Origin: Distichodus sexfasciatus
Taxonomy: Eukaryota; Chordata; Actinopteri; Characiformes; Distichodontidae
NCBI GenBank assembly: GCA_032718565.1
Contig: JAVGVS010000537.1
Span: forward strand, 62,001-126,000
Length of the DNA: 64,000 bases
Direction of reading: 5' to 3'
Shown: positions 1 through 11,600 of the stretch, piece by piece
Layout: each line of letters begins with the position of its first letter
Position numbering within the stretch: the stretch's first letter is position 1
Translations under genes and position numbers: made by a program
Notes under the pieces: generated by a model
What the model was told of the DNA's origin: nothing
The model's input: only the letters and a program-made list of their open reading frames with translations
Databases searched by the model: none

Positions 1-574
1 AGAATAGGCAATATATAAACATAATGTACAATATAAACTTTAAACTTAATCAATACTTAATGAACTTAATCAAGGTCTTAATATTTAATTTGCTTATTTG
101 TTAATTGCGTATTTGTTGAGTTCTGACTTGAATTTGTATGTAACTGACATCCTCAATATACAGAGACTGTGATATGTAAAACCTGAATAAATTACAGTTT
201 AACTCATTGATCAGTAAAAGGCATTGTAACTGTCCCATCGTTTTTTAGGCTTTATGACCCAGCTCACAGTAACAGGAGTGACTTTCTGTAGACACATTCC
301 GCAAGAAAGCAGGAATGTGACATCCAAGTAAAACCAAACAGTATAATGACTTGAGGTCTTTCAGTGTTTTATGACTAAAATCGGGAGACATTCTATTATA
401 TCCTATATTGTATTATATCACAACCTTACCATGACTCTAAAGTAAGAAATGATTAATGATATTTAGTAAGCATAAAAAGAGAAGTGTACACTTCTTGATG
501 ACAGCATATTATCAAGACAGGAACTGCGTAATGTTGGTAATTTACTCTACACTTCTACATATCAAGATCAAGAA

Positions 575-645
575 TACCAAATAACACACACTTTTACTGA
601 GAGTTTTACCATATTTCTGGATATGGTCTTATCGTGCTCTAAGGG
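575..645 (+). pseudogene. Relic of a TRIM35-like SPRY exon (3' part)
   Basis: A stretch reading 'ataacacacacttttactga' and onward closely matches the part of the TRIM last exon that encodes T-H-T-F-T-E-R-V in the complete genes of this window. The surrounding bases do not keep a reading frame or the rest of the domain. It is therefore a decayed fragment, not a gene. The match is short, so chance similarity or gene conversion debris cannot be excluded. Confidence 0.45.
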
Positions 646-687
646 GTCTTACCTGAGAAGACCTCAGTAACTGAATAAAACGTCCAA

Positions 688-765
688 GCTGAAAACTCCT
701 GTCTCAGCACCACTTACTCTAGACACCTCCACCTGTCTGACACTTTCAACAGCAGAAGATAGAAG
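688..765 (+). pseudogene. Relic of a TRIM35-like SPRY exon (5' part)
   Basis: The sequence 'tgtctcagcaccacttactc' followed by 'ctccacctgtctga' resembles the start of the TRIM last exon, including the acceptor and the codons for L-D-P...L-H-L-S-D, with a deletion in the middle. It lies downstream of the 3'-part relic, so the two cannot come from one colinear copy without rearrangement. It is non-coding now. Confidence 0.45.
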
Positions 766-1001
766 ATATTTAGGATAAAAATTGTTTACTTCATATTATT
801 TTTATAAGCCAATAAAAAAAGATTCCTTTGTTGCTCTCACAAGCACTTACCAGATATAGAAGTGCTCATATTTCCATTTTAACCACCATCATGCAATTTC
901 ACTACTGCCAGCACTTCTGTCTGTCATGGCTGGATCTCATTCCCTCCATTGTTCATCACTTATGTCATGGAAAGCGTTATATTTAAAGGCAGATGATCTG
1001 G

Positions 1002-1080
1002 GGTGCGTTTCCCAAAAGCACTGTTGCCAGTAACTATCACAGTGTTGCTGAGGCAGTTAGCGTTTTGGGAAACGCATACC
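1002..1080. mobile_element. Small palindromic MITE-like element
   Basis: This 79-bp unit has terminal inverted repeats GGTGCGTTTCCCAAAAGC and its near complement GCGTTTTGGGAAACGCATACC. It has no coding capacity. The 'GTTTCCCA' ends recall the fish short inverted-repeat families also present at 30911 and 62083. Confidence 0.55.
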
Positions 1081-1111
1081 TGGTCTCATCGTACATAAAA
1101 AAAAGCACCGG

Positions 1112-1658
1112 GGTGGAAGTAACGAATTACAAATACTCACGTTACTGTAATTAAGTAGATTTTTTGGGTACTTGTACTTTCATGAGTAGTTTTTCAAGTG
1201 TGTAATTTTACTCATACTTGAGTACAATTTACACCATGTAATCTACTTCGCTACTTATAAAATCAAAAGTCGCTACTGAGTACAAACACAATTTGAATTA
1301 ATATTCAAACCTTTCATCTGCATCTTTGCAGCCAATAAGGCTGTGCAATCACGACCGCGCCAATTAATCTATGAGTAAGCAAAGAATAAACTCCGCTGCA
1401 GCAGCAGGCACTAGTGATGGGAAGTTCGACTCAATTAACTGATTCGATTCTTTCGAACTGTCCCTTGTAATGAATCGATTCTAAAATCTAAAATCAGATA
1501 CTTTTTTCCGTCTTTTTTTGCGCCTGACTATGACTCAACGAATCATGGGATCAGATAATAAATCGAACGGTGTCTCAATGTTCCCTTCTCCAATGTTACG
1601 TTATTTAACTGAAAGATGGCGCTGTTGTTCAACAAAAATGTTCAGCTTGACTATTCAC

Positions 1659-1710
<52 letters not shown>

Positions 1711-2910
1711 CAATATAAAGCAGAAAAGAATTATCGATGCTGAATAAACACAGCGATGTATATATATAGTTCTTGTATTTTTCTTTACTTAAGCCAAATT
1801 CATGTACATGAGTATCAAGGACTACATCACAGTTAATAATATTACAATATTACCAATATTGCAATATTACCAATACAATCACACATATACATACAATGAG
1901 TGACGTTTACACAGCATGCAAGTTAAAGTTAATAAATATCTTTGTTTTTTTGATTAAGCATATAGTTTTTATTATACAGAAATGCCATAATTTACTGTTG
2001 TGATGAATTGATGAACAGCTGCCATTTATTTTATTCCTTTTAGCGTAGCATTTACTTGTGAGGAACTCTTGGGATGGGTTATGAAGCCGTTCTTTGGAGT
2101 CTGAACGAGTGTCCGAAAACCGAAAGTTCGATTCGTGACTCGGTGAACCCGTTCGATGAAGCGAATCGAACTTTCGGTTTCGGACACTAGTTCCGGTGAC
2201 TCCAAACTCGAACGGTTTTGAATATCTAAAACTCGATAACGCCGTTTACTATGAAATGCTGCTACTCGATGAAATGGAGTTAAATATATATATAAATTTT
2301 TATAATTTACTGCTGTCATAAATGAAAGCAATGGACATTTAAGTCACCGAAATATTATTTACATTGTTGGTTGCATTACGATCTAATGCAACTTAACTTG
2401 GCTGGAGAAAATAGAGACACATTTGCACTTTTACTGCATATAATATTTTCTGTATTAAAATAATTGGACCATGAAATGACATGAAAGACAAAGTACCAGT
2501 AATAATGCTGTAGCAGTCACATACAATAAGCACAAACCAGAACGTGTACAAACAGTTGTATAAACGCCGATACAGCTAAGTGGAACTTTTATTTATATAT
2601 GTACGTTCACTAAAAAAAACAAGTTAAAAAGAGCGATTAGATTACATGAAGTAGCCATCACTAGCAGGCACCGGTGCTGGAGGGTCCTACCTGATGGAGT
2701 ACAAATGAATTTAGACTTAAGATTTGAAAGAAAGCCAAAATGGAAAAATGGAGCCAAGCGAAGCCGGATGAACTCTGTTAATTTAGAAAACCAGCTCTTG
2801 CTGAAACTGAACAAAAGGTTCGGAAAGTGAAGTGTGACAGAAATGCTATTATGTCCATGTAACAGTACTTGTACTTGAGTACAAATTTCCAGTACTTTTT
2901 CCACCTCTCA
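1112..2910. mobile_element. Older repeat split by a later hAT insertion
   Basis: The left end (ggggtggaagtaacgaatta) and right end (cagtactttttccacctc) resemble the two ends of a repeat common in fish that begins and ends with GGTGGAA/TTCCACC and is rich in TACTTGTACTT motifs. A hAT element at 1412-2663 interrupts it. The exact limits of the outer repeat are approximate, and the shared terminal sequence is short. Confidence 0.45.
1412..2663. mobile_element. Non-autonomous hAT element with 8-bp target duplication
   Basis: The element starts TAGTGATGG and ends CCATCACTA and is flanked on both sides by the same 8 bp, GCAGGCAC (1404-1411 and 2664-2671). An 8-bp target duplication with TAG...CTA ends is the hallmark of hAT transposons. 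No transposase reading frame is visible in the 1252 bp. It contains an AAT microsatellite (about 1660-1708) and a strong internal hairpin at 2108-2188. Confidence 0.8.
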
Positions 2911-2960
2911 AAAGCACTAAAATTTGATATTGGGTTTATAAAGTGCTGGTTGATATTCAG

Positions 2961-2962
2961 CA

Positions 2963-3025
<63 letters not shown>

Positions 3026-3039
3026 GTAATAATAATAAA
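2961..3039. repeat. AAT trinucleotide microsatellite
   Basis: More than twenty consecutive AAT units with a few AGT interruptions lie just downstream of the split repeat. It reads as a run of Asn codons on the + strand but is not part of a gene. Confidence 0.9.
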
Positions 3040-3419
3040 CAACTAGATATTGGTGAATAAAATATCTTAAAGATGGTGCTAGGGTAAGTTGCGTTACTTG
3101 TTAATGAACTGCTGCCATCTGGAGGAGAAGCTTAATATCAGAACTGACTTGACTCCTCCTGTTCCAAGCCCTTTTCTATTTTGGGTGAAGTGTCAGGTTC
3201 AAGTTGTCACTCTGATCTATATTAATTCTGCATGTACTTTACGAAGGAGTGTATAATATATTGATTTATCGTTTCTGAAAAGATCTAACTCTTCCTCGGG
3301 ACTACAGTGACTGATTCTCGCCTGCACTGCTTCGACCGTTGCAAAGAAATTAAAGGTGAAAGTAACGTTTGGACTAAAAGAGCCATTACAGAGACACAGC
3401 ACAGTGTCTGCTGGAGGAC

Positions 3420-5770
3420 ATGGCAACTAGACCATCATTTTCAGAAGAAGATTTGTCATGTCCAGTGTGTTATGAAATCTTCAGGGATCCAGTTGTACTG
3501 TCGTGTAGTCATAGTGTGTGTAAAACCTGTCTGGAGAAGTTCTGGAAAACCAAAGGAGTTCGAGAATGTCCACTTTGTAGGAGAAGATCCTCAAAAGCAG
3601 ATCCTCCGTTTAATCTTGCACTGAAGAACCTGTGTGAGTCTTTTCTAGAGAGCAGGAGTCAGACAGCTTCAGCAGAGTGTGAGGAGCTCTGCAGTCTGCA
3701 CAATGAGAAACTCAAACTCTTCTGTCTGGAGGATCAACAGACGGTGTGTGTGGTCTGTCATCTGTCAAAGGCACATAAAAATCATGACTGCTGCCCTATA
3801 GATGAAGCTGTGACTGACTTTAAGGTAAAATACTTAATTCTGTTGTAGTCGGATGTCTTGTGATGTGGTGTAACAAATTCACTGAAGTCTTTCAGTGGTT
3901 TCGGAGTAAATAAATAGACTATTACTTTTATTACTCACAATTTAGTTGATACAGAATTAGCTTCTCTTTTTCTACTATCTGCCAGAGACTTTGAATTTCC
4001 GTTTTATTCGTACAGTAAAAAAATATTTTCTAAAGTAGAGATGCACTCTGCTAAACTAGTGTTTTATTGCAGAACAAACTCAAGACTGCACTGGAACCTC
4101 TACGAAGGAACCTGCAAATCTCAGAGAAAGTTAAACAAGGTTATGACAAAACGGTTGCACACATTAAGGTGAAATATCGTCTAAATAATCAAGCACATTC
4201 CTTCCTAAATCACACTTGTAATGAGTGTTCATTGTGTATTGTAAAAGAAGATATCTGTGTGTTCCATATTCACCTCTCATTCCAGAATCAGGCCCAGCAC
4301 ACAGAGGGACAGATAAAGGAGGAGTTTGAGAAGCTTCACCAGTTTCTAAGAAATGTCGAAGCAGCAAGGATAGCTGTACTGAAGGAGGAAGAGGAGCTAA
4401 AGAGCCTCATGATGAGGAGGAAGATTGAGGAGATGAGTGGAGAAACAGAATCTCTTTCACAGAAAATTAGGAATATCAAAAAAGAGATGGAATCTGAAGA
4501 TATACCATTCCTACAAGTAAGAACCATCTCTCTGTCTCTCACACAAACCACATTTTTATAACTACATATGCAAGCTTTATTTACGGAAGTTGGATGTCAA
4601 TTAAAGTTTTTTGTTCTTGTTTCCTTTTTAGACCATCAAAGTCACCATGAAACAGTAAGTTTGTCACACATCTAGTCATATTAATTTTCTAACGTGTAGT
4701 GTGTGTATGCATTTATCAAACACAGTGCCATGTTATATTTCTAGAGTTGAGTTCACAGCAAAGAGACCAGAGAATGCATTAGGAGCTCTGATCAATGTTG
4801 CAAAACACCTTTCCAACCTGAAGTTCAGAGTCTGGGAGAAGATGCAGGAGATTCTCCAGTACAGTAAGTGTGCTTTTTATTAGGCTTGATCTGCCACATA
4901 TAGTCTACTTTTATGCCACATGTGATCACAATAAAATTGGTTAAAATATTCACAGTTCTTGTGTATGATTAACAGACATTTAGTATAGGACTAGCATTGA
5001 TGAATCTGACTACTAAAAAAGAATAAATTACTGCATGAATGTATTGCAGTAAGATATATTAATGTTTTAGAATAGACCTTGTTTGGATAAAGCCAATCAT
5101 AACCATGTAAAAAAAAAGCATTTCAAATAAATTTGAAATTTAGAAAATGTAAAATAGAAAGTGAGTGTGAACAGACTGCAGAGGTGCAGCGGTGTAAAGA
5201 ACATGATCATTTTGTTCTCTCTCCTCAGCTCCTGTTACTCTGGATCCCAACACTGTCCACCCAGAACTCCACCTGTCTGATGATCTCACTGCCGTTGAGA
5301 ACAGAAAGCACATATTAGAGCTTCCTGATAATTCCGAGAGATTTGATTTGTTTGCATGTGTTCTGGGATCTGAGGGCTTTAACTCAGGAACACACTGCTG
5401 GGATGTTGAGGTTGGAGAGAGTGGTAGCTGGGCACTGGGTGTGATTAGAGAGTCTGCATCTAGAAAGGGAGACTCTTTCCTGGGTTCAGTGTGTAGTCTG
5501 GGATACAGCAGTGGTAACTATGGAACACGGTGCCCAGGACAGTTAGTTCACTCCGTCACACCTAAAGTGAAGCTGCAGAGGATCAGAGTACAGCTGGACT
5601 GGGACAAGGGGAAAGTGACATTCACTGATCCTCTAACCAGTACACGCCTGCACACTATAACACACATTTTTACTGAGAGAGTTGTACCGTTGTTCTATAA
5701 TACAAGTGCTGCCAGTCATCTAAAGATCTTCCCACTGAAGCCGTCAGTTACAATGAAACAGTTCAGTTGA
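3420..5770 (+). CDS. TRIM35-like E3 ubiquitin ligase, gene A (complete)
   Basis: Exons: 3420-3824, 4073-4168, 4286-4516, 4632-4654, 4745-4863, 5229-5770. They close in frame as 471 aa, and the 96/231/23/119-bp exon sizes follow the classical TRIM plan. Residues about 13-55 are a RING finger (CPVC...C-H...CKTC...CPLC), about 90-130 a B-box 2 (C-x2-H...C-x2-C...H), then a coiled coil rich in Glu/Lys, then PRY-SPRY in the last exon (L-D-P-N-T-V-H-P; GFNSGTHCWDVEVG). The family ligates ubiquitin through the RING; the SPRY binds the target, and fish members are often linked to antiviral signalling. The start ATG is the first in frame and follows 'ctggaggac', a context kept in form by the paralogues. 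A plausible poly(A) signal lies at 6225. The specific orthologue within the TRIM35/TRIM69-like group cannot be fixed by eye. Confidence 0.88.
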
Positions 5771-6224
5771 AGTTTTCACTATATTTGCAAACAGTATGGA
5801 TTTTTATATATGGGAAATTGTAGGCAGAAATCTAAGAAAGCATTATACCAAATTTCTGATTAGTTTCACTGTATGCTTATCTCTCTAGATGTTCAATGTG
5901 CAGGTGTTTTATCATTAAATACATTGTGTGTCTACATGCTGATTGGTTCTGAACATCAGTCCCACAGATAATTTTATTTCTTTAGTTGTAACAAGCAGTT
6001 ACATTGGAATTACGCTTTGTGGATTAATTTCTAATGTAAAGTACTTATGCTATAGGAGCAAAAATGCAACATTATTTTTCTACATTTTAGGATTGGTTCA
6101 TAATCAGTATAAAAACTGCCATATAATGATATGATCAACTTGAAACAAAGAATTCAGTTCTGATTGGGATTAATAATTGTTTCACAAGCTTCATTTAACA
6201 GGTGGGATTAAATTATGACTATAC

Positions 6225-6230
6225 AATAAA
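6225..6230 (+). terminator. Candidate poly(A) signal of TRIM gene A
   Basis: AATAAA about 450 bp after the stop codon of gene A. Another AATAAA lies about 60 bp further on. Assignment is by position only. Confidence 0.4.
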
Positions 6231-6350
6231 TTCCTGAGGATTTACACAAGTCACTTTTGGATTTCATGACTGTAATTGCTACATCTTAAATAAATCTTAA
6301 CCGGAATCTGTAGTAATGGCCAGTCTGTAGTAAGGGTATGATATGAGCTA

Positions 6351-6906
6351 CACTGTATTTCCCAAAAGTATTGGGACACCTGCCCTAACACACATAAACT
6401 TTAATGAAATCCAATTCGTAATTCAGAGGCTTTAATATGGAGCTGGGCAGGCTTTCCACAAGGTGAAGGAGTGTGTTTATGGGACTTTTTCACCGTTCTT
6501 CCAGAAGAGCATTTGTGAGGTCAGTCACTGATGTTGTCTGAGATGGCCTGGCTCGCCGTCTCCGCTCTAGTTAATCTCAAAGGTGTTCTATCAGGTTGAG
6601 GTCAGGGCTCTGAGCAGGCCAGTCACAGTTCCTCCACACTAAACTCCGTCATCATCCAGGTCTTTATGGAGCTTGCTTTGCGCACTGATCCAGTGCAGTC
6701 ATGTTGGAACAGAAAGAGTCCATCCCCAAACTCTTCCCACAAAGCTGGGAGCATGAAATTGTCCAAAATCTCTTGGTGTACTAAAGCATTAAGAGTTCCT
6801 TTACTGGAACTAAGAGGCCAACCCCAACCTCTGAACAACAACTCCCATTGGAACACCTGAATTCAGTTATTTAGAGGGACGTCCCATTACTTTGGCCAAT
6901 ATAGTG
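6351..6906 (-). mobile_element. Decayed Tc1/mariner element
   Basis: The ends CACTGTATTTCCCAAAAGTA and TTGGCCAATATAGTG are imperfect inverted repeats flanked by TA (6349-6350 and 6907-6908), the Tc1 target. The minus strand keeps pieces of the transposase C-terminal region, including a stretch like F-Q-H-D at 6623-6856 and a W-P-A-Q-S-P-D-L-N-L-I-E-H motif split over the frame at about 6590-6625. The catalytic core is incomplete and frameshifted, so it is not active. Confidence 0.75.
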
Positions 6907-7002
6907 TATGATATGTAGGAGTAGATTGTCTTAAAAACACTGTGTGAAACGTGTTACTAAGGTCACATTTTTGATGGCCGTTCCTCAAAACTTTAGACCA
7001 TG

Positions 7003-7145
7003 TTCCACATTCAAGTCAGGCCTAGCACACAGAAACAGATAAACGTGGAGTTTGAGAAGCTTTACCACTTTCTAAGAGATGAAGAAGCAAGAGTCGCATG
7101 ATGATGAGGAAGACTGAGGAGACAAACTGAAAACAGAATCACACC
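7003..7145 (+). pseudogene. Broken TRIM35-like coiled-coil exon
   Basis: The segment from 'ttccacattcaagtcaggcc' through 'aactgaaaacagaatc' lines up with the 231-bp coiled-coil exon of gene A (4286-4516): same acceptor region, then 'gagtttgagaagctt', 'ttctaagagatgaagaagca', 'atgatgatgaggaagactga'. Internal deletions remove about a third of the exon and break the frame. No RING, B-box or SPRY exon accompanies it. It is a remnant of a former TRIM copy downstream of gene A. Confidence 0.8.
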
Positions 7146-7365
7146 AAGACATTTTAATCTACCTTTTAGTACAGGTATCAGTTCGACGGCCAAGAAAACA
7201 AGTGTATGCTTTTTCTGCAATGCGTCTACTTGAGTGGAAAGCTCTGTGAATTAAAAACTCAAACCACCTTAAAAATAGCAATCACTGTTTATTTCACTGG
7301 TGTAAGCCACACGTTTATTTACATTTACAGCATTTAATTACAATGACAGTTTATTATGACCAGCG

Positions 7366-8248
7366 TTAAAGGAGAATTCGGTCATTTTCTGCATTTAGCT
7401 CTACTGTTCGGTGTCGCAGAGCGCTGTCAGTAGTGACACGGCAAAAAATGGTGCTTCCTTCACCGACGTATTCGTCTTTTTGGCGGTAAAGTCCAAACTG
7501 GTAGACTGTCAATTAATGATGTGTGGGTCGCGAACGAAACATCGATAGTCGACTCGACAGTCGACTAATATGAACTCGATGAGAGTAAACAAAGGTATGT
7601 GACTGCCTGAATAACACAAGTTTTACACTAGAGCTGTAATACTCGGTTCCTACTGGGGATTCGGCTCCCTCTGAGTCACTCACTAAACTGATCCGGGTGT
7701 GCGAGTCACTTGAGTCACGTGAGTCAGTATCGCCAAATCGCCAGCTGAATCGTTTGTTTTTCATAGAAGAAAGTATACGTGGCTTGTGATGAAAATTAAT
7801 GCACTTCCAAATAAACGGCAAAAGTGCAAGACAAGGCTACCACAGTGACATATATTTATTTTCAAGCAGCACTAGAGGAAGTTAACCGGGGGTGAGTTAT
7901 TTCCTGGATCCGGATGATTCACCCAGGTGAGTCATGAATCTCCCGGCTCTTTTTTTATACTGTTCTTTCAGAACTACTGAAGTTACACATGCACTGTGTT
8001 GTCTTGTAAGGAACCGGTTCACTTTTCCTAGCACTTGTAATGACATTTTGAGCATGTTAAGAGGCTAAAAGAATGTTGGCCAAGTGCCCCGAGTGGTTAG
8101 CGTTACAGTCGCCAGGTGGCGAACATTTGAAGGAGCGTATGTCGGTGTAGGCAGCACCAATTTTTTGTTGTTTATATAGCTACTGACAGCACTTCGCGAC
8201 ACCGAACAATAGAGCTAAATGTTAAAAATGACCAAAGTTTATCTTTAA
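7366..8248. mobile_element. Element with ~70-bp terminal inverted repeats
   Basis: The left end (7366-7436: TTAAAGGAGAATTCGGTCAT, TAGCTCTACTGTTCGGTGTC, GCTGTCAGTAG) is matched in reverse complement by the right end (8178-8248: CTACTGACAGC, GACACCGAACAATAGAGCTA, ATCTTTAA). The interior has no transposase frame but carries a cluster of GAGTCA/TGACTC words at 7640-7940 that may be another inserted repeat. It is a non-autonomous DNA transposon of unclear superfamily. Confidence 0.65.
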
Positions 8249-8601
8249 GGGTCTTGGTCTGGGTTTTTTAAAGGCTCTCCTGGTATAACGCCCAATCTTA
8301 TGGTCATATACATAGTTACACACCGCCTCATATTTATGAGTGTATAAGTAAGATTCTGTAAGATTGCAATTTTTGACAATATGTACAGCAACCTACAGAT
8401 TCTTTAACAAATAAGCTGCAAATATTCATTTCAATGTGTTTTTCCTATATTGAGAAATTGCTTTGTGTTGAGCAAGTCTTCGTCCTTTTAAAAGTGTGAT
8501 TGATTAAAATGTCGTAACATATTAGGGTCTTGAGTTTTACTGTGGCTCATCCAGATTAATTTCAGTAAAGAGCTCCAAAGAGTTGTTTCCTGAAACACAA
8601 A

Positions 8602-8607
8602 TTTATT
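8602..8607 (-). terminator. Candidate poly(A) signal of the mucin-like gene
   Basis: AATAAA on the minus strand about 50 bp beyond the stop codon of the mucin-like gene. It is close but usable. Confidence 0.45.
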
Positions 8608-8654
8608 GCATGATGATTTTTGTGAGCAGAAAAAGCAGTCCACAAAATACTCCT

Positions 8655-11600
8655 TTAAAATAAACACTTAAATGATATCTGTATTATATATGAAGAATAC
8701 AGACCAGTATTTGTGACATTGTTGTTGTTTTCGTTTTGCTGAAGGTCAGTAGGCTGGTCTGTAGGCTGAGTCGGTGGTTCTGATTCTCCGCAAGTCAAGT
8801 CTAGATCCAGATTAAACTCCACTTTTTTCATGGGAGGGGTGAGACTTATGTCTGACGTGAAGCTGTCCTCTTCTGGAACATTCTTTTGCTCTGTGGGAGG
8901 GAGGGAACCATCATTCCAAAGTCTCAAGTCCATTTGAGTGATGTTGAATAATTAACAGCAATAACTATTAATGTAAATTAAATGCAATTTATGAATCTCT
9001 CATGATAAAAATGAAAAGTAATAGATTACACATTTACCAGAGGATGCCGCCGGTTCAGTTGCTTCTCCAGCACATCCATTAGCTACAGGACTGGCTTCAT
9101 GGGGTTGGTCCTCCTGGATATACATTTCTAGTTTTGTGTAAAACATAAATTTATTAATTCATTAAAATAGATAAGTTAGGAAAAATGATCAAAACGTACT
9201 TTAATTATTTTTCTTTTGAGCCTCATATTAGCAAAAATGAGCTTTAGTAACAGCATCACTCATGTATTTTTTAATCCAGATCATATCACTTTAAAGCTCA
9301 CACAAATAAAATGTAAAACTATATAAACTACAACTATATAAACCCAGAGCACTTAAAAATATGAAAAGAAAATTAGCAGTAGTTGAAGCATTTTAATCTT
9401 TGTGAAAGAGGTATGTTGTTAACATTACTAATGCTTTGTTTAATATTTCATTAGTAATGTTAAGTAGATGTTATTTATTTATGTATTTATTTATGCTATG
9501 GCTAACTATTTATAATATTCAACAGACTTATTTATTCGCCAACTTTAAAATACTTCATTATTAATATCTTACATTTGGCGAATGTAGATGTATGTTGAAC
9601 ATGAAGATGTACAAATTAAACTTTGGACTATCTCTTGGTGGTGCCTTCCAAGAAATAAAACCGATTTCAGGCCAAACTAAGTCGCCTATTTTTTTTTTTT
9701 AACAAGTCACTTGTAACATGAAGCATTCTTCCAAGTGTCAAATGTGGGCTGAGACGAGTGCGAATTGACAATACCAGTAATAATACATCCTGCTCCTTCT
9801 GTGTGAACAGAAAAATAACGTATTTGTTTTCAGATTACCCATAAAATTGTTTGTCAGCACAAAAAGGGCTTAAATTCTTTGCTAGTTTAAATAGAAAAAT
9901 ACTAATGCCTGAACATAGCCAAATCGGGGTTTCAGCTGTGAGTCTGGCACTCAGCATTCATTTTCAGTGTCATTAATTTGCCTTACCCAAAGTATTCTTT
10001 TTATTAATATTATTTGCATTTAAATCTCTTTAGTTTCCAGATTAACTTGTTCCCGTTTTCAGTTCTTTTCAACATATTTTACTTAAACCATTTTTTTTCT
10101 TCACAAAAATGGCTTTAAAACTTAACCACTTCTAAGACAATACATATTTGGTCAAAATAGGGTTTGGTATGTGAACTGCCACTCTTAATTCATTTTAAAT
10201 TCTCTTATTCGTCTTTCCACCTTCCAAATCCCACCATTACCCCTCTTCTCCAAAATAGTCCCGCACTTTGGGAAACACATTTAATATGGTTAAGAAACCA
10301 AAATTAATATTATCATCATCACGTATTTGAAGATACAACTGTCCTTGCCTTTACCAGTCAGGTCGAAGGGCTGTAATGGAGCGTCGTAGTCATGGTTCGC
10401 TTGTGTCAGGTCAAAAGAGTAGCTCTGATTGCACAAACATAACATAAACAATAAATAAATATGCCATGACAGCAGAAGCACATCAAACTTATGCATCAAC
10501 TTTCCTGTGGGGAAAAATGCTTTTATTATTTTTGATTATATTATTTTTATCAGAAGCTGACATGCTTTAACTGGAGATGAAACACATTAATATTTTTTAG
10601 GATTGCGTATTGCTTACTTGTCAGGGATTTGAATGCATGCCAGTTTCTACTTTTATTCTAATATATGTGTTCCATTTAGGTAATGGATCAAAATCAGTGT
10701 TTGGCGTATAAGGTACTTACCCTTCCTTTTTTCCAAAGGATGAACAGAAGCGTTGCGAGGCTGATCACGATAATTATAATAACAATGAGGACAAAGATCC
10801 CTACAAACAAAACACATGAAGTATCCCAGTGTAAATAATCAGAAATGTTATCATTATTTTTGTTAGTTTGAATGATCACTATGCTAGATCACAAGCTCAC
10901 CTCCGCTTGCGTTCTGATTAACTGGCTCTGCAACACAAACAATAACAATGTTAGACTTTAACTGCAATTCCACATTAATATCACACATACTATCAATACA
11001 GACTAAATGTCAGTTAATATGGCATCAGTTTTCTCAGGCTATGTTGTGGCCCAGTAATAATGGGTGAATGTATTTTCTTTTGTTTTTATTAAGTAACCCC
11101 ACTTTAATAAACCATGTTTAATAGATGGTCACCCCCAGTTTTTTGGAACGATTAACAAATTTTAACAAATAGAGATGTAGTGAAGTAAAACACTCCATTG
11201 TTACAAACAACGCTGTTATTTGTCTTTCTGTTATTCTGATTGGTGTTTAATTGGATAGTTTGGTTATTGTTATATCTCATTGCGTCACAGCGCATCCAAC
11301 GCATCAGTGAGATGGAATCGGAGGATGTCTAATCTTGACAAAGATGAAAGAAAGAATTTGTGTCTGTATTTATCTAGATATGTGACTCTAAAATGCACAA
11401 GAGACAGAACATTTGAGGCTTTATGCAAGCTGAAAACGCATAAACATTGTCAAAAACCTATTGCGATTTGATTACATTGTTAAAAATATAGATTTTCATA
11501 CTACTTTTAACGTGGTGTTTCACTTTTTAAAATAAATTGCTTCAAGAATATAAATATTAAGTATAACTGAACGAAACAGCTTGGATGTAGTTAGCTGCTT

